Source: a virus. Taken from it: a stretch of DNA of 64,000 nt. The notes under the pieces were generated by a model. The model was not told the DNA's origin. It saw only the letters and a program-made list of their open reading frames with translations, and made no database searches. Positions 32,574 through 40,690 of this stretch are shown here, in pieces (position 1 is the first letter of the stretch; every line of letters starts with the position of its first letter). Location: positions 17,501 to 81,500 of IMG/VR virus record IMGVR_UViG_3300023174_000134; one strand, 5' to 3'. The position numbers and the translations under genes are program-made.

Positions 32574-32606
32574 AAATTTGCTTTCTTTATCAACTCAACA
32601 AGATCC

Positions 32607-32734
32607 ATTATACACGAACCAAGGCAGGTGTCAAGGGGTTTGGCAACTATTTTTGGGTTTGTTGCTTCCACGCAACACCCGTAAGCTCTTGATTCCATTG
32701 ACTTTTTGTAAGCTCTTGATTCCATTGACTTTTT
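32607..32734 (-). promoter_or_regulatory. Early promoter cassette A with duplicated upstream block
   Basis: Reading on the minus strand: two tandem 27-bp copies of a block containing CAATGGAATCAAGAGCTTAC (32734-32708 and 32707-32681), hairpin GTTGCGTGGAAGCAAC (32676-32661), TTGACA (32634-32629), 16 bases, TATAAT (32612-32607). It drives the 262-aa gene. It is the only cassette in which the upstream block is duplicated. Confidence 0.9.
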
Positions 32735-33090
32735 TATCTCCGCATATTGGCTTGGTCGATTGCCTCTTCATCCGTGAAAATGGGCACAGCATTGGACTTA
32801 TGCAAGGTACCAATCCCTTTCATCTTATCGCCAGTATAGACATTACCATGAACAGGCTTTGTTGCGACACCTCCAATCGTTTCCAACGAATCGTAATGTG
32901 GTGTTTCACGGACAAATCTTTTACCACTTTGCAAAGCCACAATATTTTTAGTGCCAGGTTTACCGAAATTAGGTTTTAGTTTTTCTAAACTGGTAAGCCA
33001 TTCTTGGTACTGCTCTTGTTTTTTTGCCAATTGTTTTTTTCTTTGCATACGCAATTTTTTAGGCGACCGATTGTTTACATAAATCATCAT
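32734..33090 (-). CDS. Conserved basic phage protein, unknown function
   Basis: The protein has 118 residues. A Lys/Arg-rich helix (KKLRMQRKKQLAKKQEQYQE) is followed by the conserved core YDSLETIGGVATKPVHGNVY, TGDKMKGIGTLHKSNAVPIF. This core recurs in many phages without known function. The stop codon lies at the border of cassette A, and the ATG overlaps the SWIM gene stop (ATGA). Confidence 0.7.
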   Translation of the reverse strand: MMIYVNNRSPKKLRMQRKKQLAKKQEQYQEWLTSLEKLKPNFGKPGTKNIVALQSGKRFVRETPHYDSLETIGGVATKPVHGNVYTGDKMKGIGTLHKSNAVPIFTDEEAIDQANMRR

Positions 33091-33473
33091 AATTTAGCCC
33101 TCACCGCTTCAGCGTGTTTACATTTACCACGATAACCAAAACCAATACAAGAACAGGTAATACTAGAACCTGCCACTTCAATCTTATAATCGTGGTTGCC
33201 AGATTTCACTTTGAAAATGCGAACACCGACTTTTAGGCTATAATCATGCCCATCATCTTTTGGTATTAGTTTGGATAATTCAGAATGATTAACCTTGATA
33301 AACTTACGATACCGCTTATCTAATTTAATCGTTTTTGATTTTGATTCTACTACAATGCCATCGCTAGCACGAGCATGAGCAATAATGTTGCCCTTAGAAT
33401 CAAGTAAGTAAGTATGGTTTGGAACTGAAAAGTCCGACTGCCATACAGTAATTTCTTTTAGTATTTCACTCAT
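33087..33473 (-). CDS. SWIM zinc-finger protein
   Basis: The protein has 128 residues from the ATG at 33473; an ATG nine bases earlier lies inside the -10 region. The C-terminus SSITCSCIGFGYRGKCKHAE gives CxCx(8)CxH, the SWIM motif, preceded by beta strands with KSGNHDYKIEV. SWIM domains bind DNA or protein. The promoter at 33481 puts the transcription start at the ATG, so the mRNA would be leaderless. Confidence 0.75.
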   Translation of the reverse strand: MSEILKEITVWQSDFSVPNHTYLLDSKGNIIAHARASDGIVVESKSKTIKLDKRYRKFIKVNHSELSKLIPKDDGHDYSLKVGVRIFKVKSGNHDYKIEVAGSSITCSCIGFGYRGKCKHAEAVRAKL

Positions 33474-33480
33474 ACCCACC

Positions 33481-33532
33481 ATTGTAACATAACTGGTGGG
33501 AAAGTCAAGCCCTAGTGTTGCTTAAAAACAAC
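33481..33532 (-). promoter_or_regulatory. Early promoter cassette B (TTGACT-16-TACAAT)
   Basis: Minus strand: hairpin GTTGTTTTTAAGCAAC (33532-33517), CTAGGGC, TTGACT (33508-33503), 16 bases, TACAAT (33486-33481), then GGTGGGT and the ATG of the SWIM gene. The -10 differs by one base from consensus and the spacer is not the one shared by the other cassettes. Confidence 0.85.
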
Positions 33533-33544
33533 AGCGTCCAAGTC

Positions 33545-33709
33545 TTATCCCTTCAAGAGCTGCTGGTCGCTTTCTTCCCGCATTTCTTCCTCAAATGCCA
33601 TTATCTTCAAGCGGTCAAGTTCCTTCTTTAAGCTTTCAATGTCACCAGATTGTTGGTCAATACGCTTTTGTATTTCAACAATTTGATCCATAAATTGTTT
33701 AACTGACAT
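33545..33709 (-). CDS. 54-aa coiled-coil protein
   Basis: An ORF from ATG 33707-33709. MDQIVEIQKRIDQQSGDIES, LKKELDRLKIMAFEEEMREE shows heptad hydrophobics typical of a short coiled coil. Its start overlaps the end of the 52-aa ORF. It lies directly before cassette B. No family was recognised. Confidence 0.6.
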   Translation of the reverse strand: MSVKQFMDQIVEIQKRIDQQSGDIESLKKELDRLKIMAFEEEMREESDQQLLKG

Positions 33710-33857
33710 CTTCTTCCTCTTTCTTCAATAAGCGATAAGTTGCCTTATCGTGGTGCTTCGTGTTTTTTTGCCTAAACTCTTTAAGAGTATCCTTATCAGA
33801 GTTTTTTCTAAATTTGGATTTCTTTGGTTTTAGAAATTTCTGTCCGCCGCCTATCAT
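33699..33857 (-). CDS. 52-aa basic protein
   Basis: An ORF from ATG 33855-33857. MIGGGQKFLKPKKSKFRKNS, DKDTLKEFRQKNTKHHDKAT. Strongly basic with an acidic end, probably nucleic-acid-binding, family unknown. Overlaps the 54-aa ORF by 11 bases and follows clpP by 11 bases. Confidence 0.55.
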   Translation of the reverse strand: MIGGGQKFLKPKKSKFRKNSDKDTLKEFRQKNTKHHDKATYRLLKKEEEDVS

Positions 33858-33868
33858 ACAATTACCTG

Positions 33869-34444
33869 TTACAAAATATGGTCTGCTACGCCAAATTCAA
33901 CCAATTCTTCAGCCGTCAAGTAAACATCACTTGCTGGTAGAAGTTTGGCTTTTACTTTACTTGGTACTAGACCTGTTGCTTCTGTTAAAATATCAACCAT
34001 ACGCTTATTCAAATGTTCGGTTTCTTTCATCGCAGCTTTGATGTTATGATATTTGTCATCCATAGAATCGGTAAATTGGTGACACATAATACTGGTGTTT
34101 TTTGCGACATAGCGTTCACCTTTATCACCAGCAGCGAATATTAGAAAGGCTGCACTCATTACATTACCAATTGCAATAGTGCGAACCACGAAATTAGAAT
34201 TTTGCATTACATCAATTAAACCAAAGGCATCGGTCAAACTACCGCCAGTTGAATTAATATAAATTGTTAGTATTTTATCTGGATTGGAATTGTCCATGTT
34301 TTCATAGAGCAACCAACGGATAGCCTTCTCAATATTTTCATCATCAATTTCACCCATTAAAAAGTGGGTGTGATTTTTAAGTAAACCAAGACCAATGATA
34401 TCTTCGGCATCAATCACCGAATCGTCAAGTTTTTTATTTGTCAT
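33869..34444 (-). CDS. clpP: ClpP-like serine protease
   Basis: The protein has 191 residues, the size of ClpP (about 195). ILTIYINSTGGSLTDAFGLI is the oxyanion region, IAIGNVMSAAFLIFAAGDKG holds the catalytic Ser, and TSIMCHQFTD the catalytic His. The C-terminal ending YLTAEELVEFGVADHIL is standard. No ATPase partner is seen in the window, so it may work with host ClpX/ClpA. Together with the tmRNA tag it suggests phage investment in ClpP-linked proteolysis (inference). Confidence 0.88.
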   Translation of the reverse strand: MTNKKLDDSVIDAEDIIGLGLLKNHTHFLMGEIDDENIEKAIRWLLYENMDNSNPDKILTIYINSTGGSLTDAFGLIDVMQNSNFVVRTIAIGNVMSAAFLIFAAGDKGERYVAKNTSIMCHQFTDSMDDKYHNIKAAMKETEHLNKRMVDILTEATGLVPSKVKAKLLPASDVYLTAEELVEFGVADHIL

Positions 34445-35393
34445 TTTTTAGATGCCAATCATATGCTGTTTGTAATATATCCATTATATCATACCTAGGC
34501 TTGAATTGCAATACTTTTTGAGCAAGATTGATGTCGGCAACCAAAGAATCGGGGTCACCTTGGCGGCGAGATACTACGGTATACTTTACAGGTAGGTTAA
34601 GTTTGTCTTTTATTAAGTTGATAATTTCTAGGTTAGAGTGACCTTTGCCTGTTCCTAAATTCATTAGTACCGATTGCCCGCCACCCATGAGGTATTCTAA
34701 CCCCGTAATGTGTGCCTTTGCAACATCGGTAACATGAACATAATCTCGGATACAAGAGCCATCCTCGGTGTCATAATCGTCACCATATAATTCAAAGTTA
34801 TTTAGATTCTGAAGAATTCTAGGAATTAGATGTGTTTCTGGTTCATGGTTTTCACCAATATCCAATTCTTCATCGGCACCTGCCAAATTGAAGTATCGGA
34901 ATATCATATAATTGATACCAGATTGTTTTATTGCATTTTCAGAAGCCAGTTTACTTGCTGAGTATGGATTGTGGTCAAATGTAACATTATCCATCTCTGA
35001 AATTGGAATGTCAAATAACTTATTGATTCTATCTGGCTTGTAAACACCAGCGGTAGAAGAATACACAAAATATTTCACTCCATGCTTTTTCATAGCATTG
35101 AGTATAGTGCAAGTTCCGCCAGTATTTACTTCCCAAAACTCGGTTGGATTCTTTACTGATTCTCCAATCTCAATTCGACCAGCCATGTGAAACACGGCAT
35201 CAATTTTAGTTTTGAGAAATAGATAATTGATTACTTCGTGGTTACGAACATCAATATATTGAAAAACATCATAGTAAGAATGCTTTGGCCTGACAATATC
35301 AATCGCAACAACATTCCATCCAGATTGCTTGAGATATTTACACAAATGACTACCAAGATAGCCAGAGCTACCAGTAACTAACGCAGTTTTCAT
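34434..35393 (-). CDS. galE: UDP-glucose 4-epimerase-like NAD(P) sugar epimerase
   Basis: The protein has 319 residues. The NAD-binding motif TGSSGYLGSHLCKYL lies at 7-21, the catalytic region has YSSTAGVYK and NPYSASKLASENAI (Tyr-x3-Lys), GENHEPETHLIPRIL is characteristic of GalE, and IRDYVHVTDVAKAHI is the late family motif. It makes or converts a UDP-hexose. Beside it is a family 2 glycosyltransferase, so the pair may alter surface sugars or glycosylate a phage product. Overlaps clpP by 11 bases. Confidence 0.9.
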   Translation of the reverse strand: MKTALVTGSSGYLGSHLCKYLKQSGWNVVAIDIVRPKHSYYDVFQYIDVRNHEVINYLFLKTKIDAVFHMAGRIEIGESVKNPTEFWEVNTGGTCTILNAMKKHGVKYFVYSSTAGVYKPDRINKLFDIPISEMDNVTFDHNPYSASKLASENAIKQSGINYMIFRYFNLAGADEELDIGENHEPETHLIPRILQNLNNFELYGDDYDTEDGSCIRDYVHVTDVAKAHITGLEYLMGGGQSVLMNLGTGKGHSNLEIINLIKDKLNLPVKYTVVSRRQGDPDSLVADINLAQKVLQFKPRYDIMDILQTAYDWHLKNDK

Positions 35394-36169
35394 TATACTA
35401 AAATCTTTATTCCTGGTCCCACTTCAAGTTCTTGCGTAGGTTGTTTTGCAATCGTTACCAATTTTTTACCAATTTTCCATGGAAATTGACCATGGTATTT
35501 TTTCTCATTAGCAGCGTTACCTTGGTCAAAGAATTCTTTATTGACCGAATTAGGATTGCCATCTAAACGATAACACGCTGTATGAGCATTGGTACAATCA
35601 AATTTTGGAAATGCCTTACTTATCGCAGAAAAAAACTGCCTGTCAGCGCCCCATTGGCCGTACCAAGAATGACCGATACGAACAGCGATATCCCGCCTAA
35701 CAGCAAAACAACTGGTATCAATATGAAAAACGCTATCATTAAAGTAAACAGGCCATTTGCCCAGCGATTCGCAGTTATCATCGCAAATATAGTTTCCATC
35801 TTTGTCATAAATTTTTCTAAGAGAATATGCCCAATCATTACCTTCCTCAATTTTCTTTACCAATTTTTCTACATGGCATGGTTCAAACCAATTATCTTCA
35901 TCCAAATAACAGATGATATCAGCGTTAACAAGAAAAGAACAGGCAGCGAATACACGATGACCATACCATCCTTTTCCAACATTTTCTTCTAGCTCAACAA
36001 CTTTAACCTTTGTTGCACCTTCAAGCATTGTATCAACGGCAGGTTTATATTTATTGCCGTCAATAAAAATATAATGTGTTAAATCTTTATAGGTTTGTTT
36101 ATCAACAGAAGCCAAGCAATCGGCTAATTTTGAATTGCCAATTGTTGGCGTAACTACTGCTACTTTCAT
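35393..36169 (-). CDS. Family 2 glycosyltransferase
   Basis: The protein has 258 residues. VAVVTPTIGNSKLADCLASV, an NVGKGWYGHRVFA motif, and the metal/nucleotide-sugar motif IICYLDEDNWFEP near 87-99 (DED in place of DxD) define a GT-A fold. WGADRQFFSAI supplies the second acidic motif. The acceptor is unknown. One base overlap with the GalE-like gene. Confidence 0.85.
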   Translation of the reverse strand: MKVAVVTPTIGNSKLADCLASVDKQTYKDLTHYIFIDGNKYKPAVDTMLEGATKVKVVELEENVGKGWYGHRVFAACSFLVNADIICYLDEDNWFEPCHVEKLVKKIEEGNDWAYSLRKIYDKDGNYICDDNCESLGKWPVYFNDSVFHIDTSCFAVRRDIAVRIGHSWYGQWGADRQFFSAISKAFPKFDCTNAHTACYRLDGNPNSVNKEFFDQGNAANEKKYHGQFPWKIGKKLVTIAKQPTQELEVGPGIKILV

Positions 36170-36171
36170 AA

Positions 36172-36612
36172 TCAGTCCTTAATAGGAATATCAATATCAG
36201 GAAATGCTTCTTTAATTAATTTAGGTGTAAGAAATTTAATAGCAAGGTCTTTTCTCAACATCCTAACCAACAAAAACGATTCATCTTTATGTAATGATTC
36301 TAAAATGACCAATAACAATGATGATTGTTTTTTGCCAGTTAAACCAGCAGGTCGCAATTTATGGTTCTCAATGAATCTATACATTTTTGGTATTTCAGTA
36401 TCCAAATAAGCAAAATTTAACCCAGCAGGTTCAACCGCAGGTCGATAGTTTGGAATCTGAACATCAAATTTAACATGAGGATTAAAAGCCATAATTAAGA
36501 ATTGCTTAAACCTCTCGTCCCCGTTCCTACGCAATATTTGAAGGCGTTCTTCTTTAGTTTGTGCCTTTTCAAACTTATCCATTATCTCAGAATATAATAA
36601 CTCAGAACTCAT
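36172..36612 (-). CDS. Conserved T4-like phage protein (DUF6433-like)
   Basis: The protein has 146 residues. KAQTKEERLQILRRNGDERF, then KQFLIMAFNPHVKFDVQIPN and HKLRPAGLTGKKQSSLLLVI resemble a family widely found in marine T4-like phages beside RNase H, which I recall as DUF6433. Helical and soluble; function unknown, likely replication-related by location. Confidence 0.75.
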   Translation of the reverse strand: MSSELLYSEIMDKFEKAQTKEERLQILRRNGDERFKQFLIMAFNPHVKFDVQIPNYRPAVEPAGLNFAYLDTEIPKMYRFIENHKLRPAGLTGKKQSSLLLVILESLHKDESFLLVRMLRKDLAIKFLTPKLIKEAFPDIDIPIKD

Positions 36613-36621
36613 TTTTTACCT

Positions 36622-37470
36622 TTAAAATTCATCAATTACTTCAATTAAATTTTTCAAACGATTAGCAATCATGTAATTCATAAACTCTTGGCGAGTATGG
36701 CCTTTCGCATTTTCATAGGTATCTATGATACTTTTTTTAAGTGGTTCTGGAATCTGTGTTAAATCAATCAACATTTCATTCCGCTTAAAGTTTCGTAGCA
36801 TTTCATCATTACAAAATTCACTAGGGTCTTGGTTCAACCAATTGATAATCTTCGCTTCAGTAATAGGTTTCTGCCTACCGCCCTCAACAAATACATCATC
36901 TTTGGTTAGAATGTTTGGAATGCCATCACCTTTATCACCACGAATAATCAACTGTTTCAATTGTAGTGCAGGCAATGGTTCTTTGAGCATCTTCTTTAGG
37001 ATCGGTGAGTATTGCTCAACATTAGGGAACTTTTGCAATTGTGCAAAGTCTTTATCAGAGGAAAGAATCATTACCTTTTGTGAAGCTGCATATCTTGTTG
37101 CCAACACAGCAATCACATCGTCAGCTTCAGCAGTATCAACATCCAATACTTTGTATGGTGAATGGTTCTTTAACTCATCACGGATTTTATTCAATACTTC
37201 AAAGATTGAACTCCAATCGTGACCAGAAGATTGTCTTGCTTTCTTACGATTGGATTTGTAGTTTGGAAACACATCACGGCGCCAATACTTTTTATTGTCG
37301 CAAGCAATCACAACTTCGGGACCATGTGATTCTTTGAATTTCTTCACATAGGTACGAATCGTGTTCAAAATCATGTGGCGAACCAAACTCTCATCAACGG
37401 GAGTTTTAGAAGAACCAATCTGTTCCATCAAGTTGGCAATTGCCACCTGATTAAAGTCAAATAATATCAT
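36622..37470 (-). CDS. rnh: T4-type RNase H / 5'-3' exonuclease
   Basis: The protein has 282 residues (T4 Rnh 305). MILFDFNQVAIAN starts with the first Asp. VFPNYKSNRKKARQS contains the basic arch, TAEADDVIAVLATRY and MILSSDKDFAQLQ carry further active-site acids, and GDKGDGIPN is the helix-hairpin motif. It removes RNA primers of Okazaki fragments with gp32 and the clamp in T4. Start at ATG 37470. Confidence 0.93.
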   Translation of the reverse strand: MILFDFNQVAIANLMEQIGSSKTPVDESLVRHMILNTIRTYVKKFKESHGPEVVIACDNKKYWRRDVFPNYKSNRKKARQSSGHDWSSIFEVLNKIRDELKNHSPYKVLDVDTAEADDVIAVLATRYAASQKVMILSSDKDFAQLQKFPNVEQYSPILKKMLKEPLPALQLKQLIIRGDKGDGIPNILTKDDVFVEGGRQKPITEAKIINWLNQDPSEFCNDEMLRNFKRNEMLIDLTQIPEPLKKSIIDTYENAKGHTRQEFMNYMIANRLKNLIEVIDEF

Positions 37471-37479
37471 GTAACCATT

Positions 37480-37638
37480 CTAATGTATTTTGTTACTAAA
37501 AAGAGGCGAACTTAGCTTAGTTGCCACGGCATCAAAGATTAAATCCTCTATTTCTTCAATCTCGGCATAGGTTAATTCTTCGGCAGGCAATTCACCTTGC
37601 AATACTGCCCATGCTATTTTTTGCCGTTCTTCGGTCAT
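37480..37638 (-). CDS. 52-aa acidic helical protein
   Basis: An ORF from ATG 37636-37638. MTEERQKIAWAVLQGELPAE, ELTYAEIEEIEDLIFDAVAT. Acidic, helical, no membrane segment. It overlaps the 174-aa gene end by four bases and ends ten bases before rnh. Unknown family. Confidence 0.6.
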   Translation of the reverse strand: MTEERQKIAWAVLQGELPAEELTYAEIEEIEDLIFDAVATKLSSPLFSNKIH

Positions 37639-38159
37639 TTACTGTCTTTCGTTGGAAATGGCCATGCGGCCATACCTGTTGTTGGATCAACCTCAAATAC
37701 AGGTTTATCCCAATGTTGAAAATATCTATTGTGCAATTCTTCCATAATAGTCATCACTTGCTCAGTATTTAATTCTGTATCTTCTAAGCGTTCTTCTAAA
37801 TCTAAGATTTCCCATTCATCGTTTTCTAAATCATGCCATACCCAAATGCAGACTTCTTCTTTTGGTCGGTGAATTAATGCCCATGGTGTGAACTCGTGTT
37901 CGGGAAATACAAAGCCTTCGGTCAATGCATCTTTGTGAATAAAGACAGCAAATGATTCCATGTTTTTATTACCACCTTCAACATATTGGTAAAGCGCACC
38001 CTCGCCTGTTTCAAGGTCACCATAACCATCAAAGATAATTTTCACTTCTTCAACACTTGAAATGTTTTCACCAATCTCCGATCCTTCATCAGAATCGTGG
38101 TACATCGCATCCAAATGGTGTTTTAATAATTCTTCAAATCGTTCATAATCATAAGGCAT
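37635..38159 (-). CDS. Acidic protein, unknown function
   Basis: The protein has 174 residues with many Asp/Glu residues and several tryptophans (EVCIWVWHDLENDEWEILDL). The N-terminal 30 residues are helical. FEVDPTTGMAAWPFPTKDSK ends the protein with a WW/Pro-type tail. Unrecognised. It is encoded between the 236-aa conserved gene and rnh in the same tightly packed operon. Confidence 0.6.
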   Translation of the reverse strand: MPYDYERFEELLKHHLDAMYHDSDEGSEIGENISSVEEVKIIFDGYGDLETGEGALYQYVEGGNKNMESFAVFIHKDALTEGFVFPEHEFTPWALIHRPKEEVCIWVWHDLENDEWEILDLEERLEDTELNTEQVMTIMEELHNRYFQHWDKPVFEVDPTTGMAAWPFPTKDSK

Positions 38160-38161
38160 AA

Positions 38162-38872
38162 TTATTTCCTTCTTTTTGGTTTTTTCACCGCTTTTGCTTC
38201 ATTACCAAGTTTCATCGCATCTTCAATAATTAGATTACAGAATGAAACCAACTTTTTTAATTCTACCCTTGAAAAATTAGAATAACCTTCTTTTAATTCT
38301 TTATCATCGGTATCCAAAACTTCTTGGAATTCATTTCGCCTTCTCTCAAAGATTGGTACCAACATTTTTGCGTGTTTACCTTTAACACGACCATGCATTA
38401 CACCGTAAGGAGATGGAATCTTGGCAAACTTAGATAGTATATAATCATCAATCGCACCCTCAAGGTCTCCTGCAATCTCGGAGACTTTTTCTTTCATGCG
38501 GTCTTGAATGGATACTATGTAAACATCTAAATCGTCCTCGACTTCATCCTTATCGTCCTTTGACATCAACTCAATGACCTTTTCTCTGGTCTGTTGAGCT
38601 AACTCATCACTAACAATTGTTCCTCTACTAATAACTCGGCAAAGAAAACCAGTTACCTGAAAACTCTTGCTTGTATCAAGCTTGCCTTTAATCTTATTCT
38701 TCTTAGCATACTCGGCAATATATTTTGCTGAGGCTTTGGCATCTTTATTGGCGTTATACCAATTCAATACAGAAGCAATATCGCTTTGAGATTCAATTTT
38801 TACATAATTTGGTTCGGTAGCATTTCCTAGTATAGAACTAACTATTGCTGCCTTTCTTATTTGCCCTGCCAT
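38162..38872 (-). CDS. Conserved T4-like phage protein, unknown function
   Basis: The protein has 236 residues. AIVSSILGNATEPNYVKIES, KASAKYIAEYAKKNKIKGKL, SPYGVMHGRVKGKHAKMLVP and EGYSNFSRVELKKLVSFCNL are blocks that I recognise from marine T4-like phages. The N-terminus looks DNA-binding and the C-terminus is strongly basic (KKPKRRK). Function unknown. It overlaps the 103-aa gene by 35 bases. Confidence 0.7.
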   Translation of the reverse strand: MAGQIRKAAIVSSILGNATEPNYVKIESQSDIASVLNWYNANKDAKASAKYIAEYAKKNKIKGKLDTSKSFQVTGFLCRVISRGTIVSDELAQQTREKVIELMSKDDKDEVEDDLDVYIVSIQDRMKEKVSEIAGDLEGAIDDYILSKFAKIPSPYGVMHGRVKGKHAKMLVPIFERRRNEFQEVLDTDDKELKEGYSNFSRVELKKLVSFCNLIIEDAMKLGNEAKAVKKPKRRK

Positions 38873-39149
38873 CTAATAGTTCCTCAAATGTGTATTTACC
38901 GTAAGAATCAATGAACATAATACCATCTTCGGTTTCATTTAATGTCTTACTTATACACTTAGCCGATTCAATCGCATCTTTTGCCGTTTCCAACACGGCA
39001 CAATTGCCGAATATTTTCTGTAAAACCTCAGTTTCAAGATTATAATTCATGCTATCATCATTGTAGCTGCCAAAGAGGTAAACAAATTGGTCAGAGGCTG
39101 AAACCCGATAACCATCTTTGGTCACCATAATATAAATTCCACTCATCAT
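38838..39149 (-). CDS. Small conserved phage protein
   Basis: The protein has 103 residues. SGIYIMVTKDGYRVSASDQF begins a beta-rich domain, followed by NDTEDGIMF-like acidic turns (ETEDGIMFIDSYGKYTFEEL). Function unknown; the layout is similar to short T4-like proteins of unknown role. Overlaps the 70-aa gene by four bases. Confidence 0.6.
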   Translation of the reverse strand: MMSGIYIMVTKDGYRVSASDQFVYLFGSYNDDSMNYNLETEVLQKIFGNCAVLETAKDAIESAKCISKTLNETEDGIMFIDSYGKYTFEELLDGRANKKGSNS

Positions 39150-39358
39150 GTTTCCAGTATCACATACTCTCCAAAATACTTATCAAAAACCTGTACCAGA
39201 TTTTCATAATCACCAGACTTCATCTCTGCCAGAATCGCAGAGCTATCAAGCCCAAATTTTCTTGCATTTTTCTGAGCAAAACCCATTAGATAAAAAGCAT
39301 TACCTTGGGGACCAGTTAAATCAATAACCAAAGGGCGGTCAATTTTATCAACAATCAT
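39146..39358 (-). CDS. Small conserved phage protein
   Basis: The protein has 70 residues. PLVIDLTGPQGNAFYLMGFA, QKNARKFGLDSSAILAEMKS and GDYENLVQVFDKYFGEYVIL form a compact pattern seen in many phages and a few bacteria. No function is known. The ATG overlaps the TGA of the 57-aa ORF. Confidence 0.7.
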   Translation of the reverse strand: MIVDKIDRPLVIDLTGPQGNAFYLMGFAQKNARKFGLDSSAILAEMKSGDYENLVQVFDKYFGEYVILET

Positions 39359-39528
39359 TTTTTCTCCATAATATATTTAATAACTTCGTTAGCTTCTTTC
39401 ATATTAGATTTTGCAACAGCTTCTTCAATCATATGCTCTTGGACTTTATGCAAGCCAGATACAAAAGTCATAATATCTTCTTTTCGCATAACATAGCGAA
39501 TATTGTAAAGTGGTTTTTTATTTTCCAT
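39355..39528 (-). CDS. 57-aa helical protein
   Basis: An ORF from ATG 39526-39528. MENKKPLYNIRYVMRKEDIM, TFVSGLHKVQEHMIEEAVAK, SNMKEANEVIKYIMEKK. Helical and methionine-rich. It overlaps the 70-aa gene by four bases (ATGA) and begins two bases after the 135-aa gene. Unknown family. Confidence 0.6.
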   Translation of the reverse strand: MENKKPLYNIRYVMRKEDIMTFVSGLHKVQEHMIEEAVAKSNMKEANEVIKYIMEKK

Positions 39529-39530
39529 AA

Positions 39531-39938
39531 TTACTCCACAGTATAAGGTTTATTCCATTTACCAATGTTAATATTAACATAGTAAGCAGTATTAAAATAA
39601 TCAACTTGAGCATCCGACTCATCGTACCAGTCAGCACCTTTTAATGCTGCCATGGCTTCAGTCAAAAATTCTTTGGACTGTCCAGAAAAATGTTCCTGAA
39701 ACCAGTAGGGATTAACACTTATGCTTTTCTCGGCAGCCGAACCGTTACGAAAACCACCAGGTTGATTACCGACCGTGGAATTGTAATTTTTGATAAAATC
39801 AATTTTACCAGACTTCACATTTAAAACAATGGTAGAATGATTGCTAACTTTTAGCGAACCCTTAACACCATACTTTTTTAATACTGGTTTCAATTTAGAA
39901 GCGATAATCGCCTTTTTTTGTTGATTCATATATGCCAT
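39531..39938 (-). CDS. Conserved protein, unknown function
   Basis: The protein has 135 residues from the ATG at 39938, after AAGAAAGG; the frame is open to 39968, but that ATG overlaps the -10 box of cassette C. NQQKKAIIASKLKPVLKKYG, SNHSTIVLNVKSGKIDF and QVDYFNTAYYVNINIGKW recall a widespread phage family of unknown function. Leader of about 20 bases. Confidence 0.75.
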   Translation of the reverse strand: MAYMNQQKKAIIASKLKPVLKKYGVKGSLKVSNHSTIVLNVKSGKIDFIKNYNSTVGNQPGGFRNGSAAEKSISVNPYWFQEHFSGQSKEFLTEAMAALKGADWYDESDAQVDYFNTAYYVNINIGKWNKPYTVE

Positions 39939-39966
39939 GATAATGCCTTTCTTAGTCAATATAACC

Positions 39967-40036
39967 ATTATACACGAACCATGCCTAAAGTCAAGCCCTT
40001 TTGTTGCATGGAAGCAACACCGCTAAGCTCTTGATT
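39967..40036 (-). promoter_or_regulatory. Early promoter cassette C
   Basis: Minus strand: AATCAAGAGCTTAGC (40036-40022), hairpin GTTGCTTCCATGCAAC (40018-40003), TTGACT (39994-39989), 16-base spacer TTAGGCATGGTTCGTG, TATAAT (39972-39967). Identical in spacer to cassette D. It drives the 135-aa gene and stands back to back with a plus-strand gene cluster. Confidence 0.9.
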
Positions 40037-40142
40037 TTTTTATACTAAATAGTAGTGGTATTGATTTGGCATTACACTATATTCCACAAGCTCTTGTGGT
40101 ATTCTTTATTATCTTCATTAATATAACTAAAAGAAACCAAAA

Positions 40143-40586
40143 ATGGCTGACCCTATCGTTGCCGGCGCTCAAGGTGCCGTTAATACTCTCAAAGCTGCTC
40201 AAGGAGCAAGCAAACAATTAAGCTCTGTGGTTACCGACCAACAGGCTGATATGGAAAAAGCGGTTCAACAACAACATATCAACAGAATGAAAGCCAAAGC
40301 TGAAAGAGAATACTTAGCCACAATGGCTGAGTTTAAGGCTTACGAAAAATATCAAAAAGAAAAAGCTCACCAACAAAAAATTGAACAGTTAAAACTAGAA
40401 GCTATTAAAAAATATGGTAAAGCTGCTTGGGCAGAAGTTGAAGCCACAAAAGCAAAAATGGAAAAAGAAAGAGCCGATGAATTAAAATACATGGATAAGG
40501 ACAGGCAGAAACAAGTTCAAGTTTTTTGGTGGTGTATGACGGCTGCGGCTTTAATAACATACTTTTTTAAGTTGTATAAATTATAA
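40143..40586 (+). CDS. Coiled-coil protein with C-terminal membrane segment
   Basis: The protein has 147 residues. ADPIVAGAQGAVNTLKAAQG is followed by a long charged coiled coil (about 30-120) and a membrane segment VFWWCMTAAALITYFFKLYK near the end. The start MADPI...GA resembles small virion-associated proteins of T4-like phages. It is on the plus strand, opposite to surrounding early genes, with two tiny membrane ORFs following. The 106 bases upstream (40037-40142) show no clear promoter. Confidence 0.65.
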   Translation: MADPIVAGAQGAVNTLKAAQGASKQLSSVVTDQQADMEKAVQQQHINRMKAKAEREYLATMAEFKAYEKYQKEKAHQQKIEQLKLEAIKKYGKAAWAEVEATKAKMEKERADELKYMDKDRQKQVQVFWWCMTAAALITYFFKLYKL

Positions 40587-40670
40587 ATGAATATGCAACC
40601 AATAGTTTTCATGCTTGTTCTTATAATTTGTCTTTCTTTAATGGTGATTGAATCAGGAGTGTTTAAATAA
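40587..40670 (+). CDS. 27-aa membrane peptide
   Basis: MNMQPIVFMLVLIICLSLMV followed by IESGVFK. It starts immediately after the TAA of the coiled-coil gene and is almost entirely one membrane span. Too short to place in a family; part of a three-gene plus-strand cluster. Confidence 0.45.
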   Translation: MNMQPIVFMLVLIICLSLMVIESGVFK

Positions 40671-40690
40671 TAAACTGAAATGGAGGTATT

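Noticed and set aside
32631-32813. A 60-codon frame inside cassette A
   Set aside because: It translates the duplicated promoter block and the hairpin; the repeat in the peptide (KVNGIKSL) is just the DNA duplication.
40037-40142. A sigma70 or late promoter for the plus-strand cluster at 40.1 kb
   Set aside because: TTGATT and TATATT-like pieces occur but no combination has an acceptable spacing, and no TATAAATA is present.
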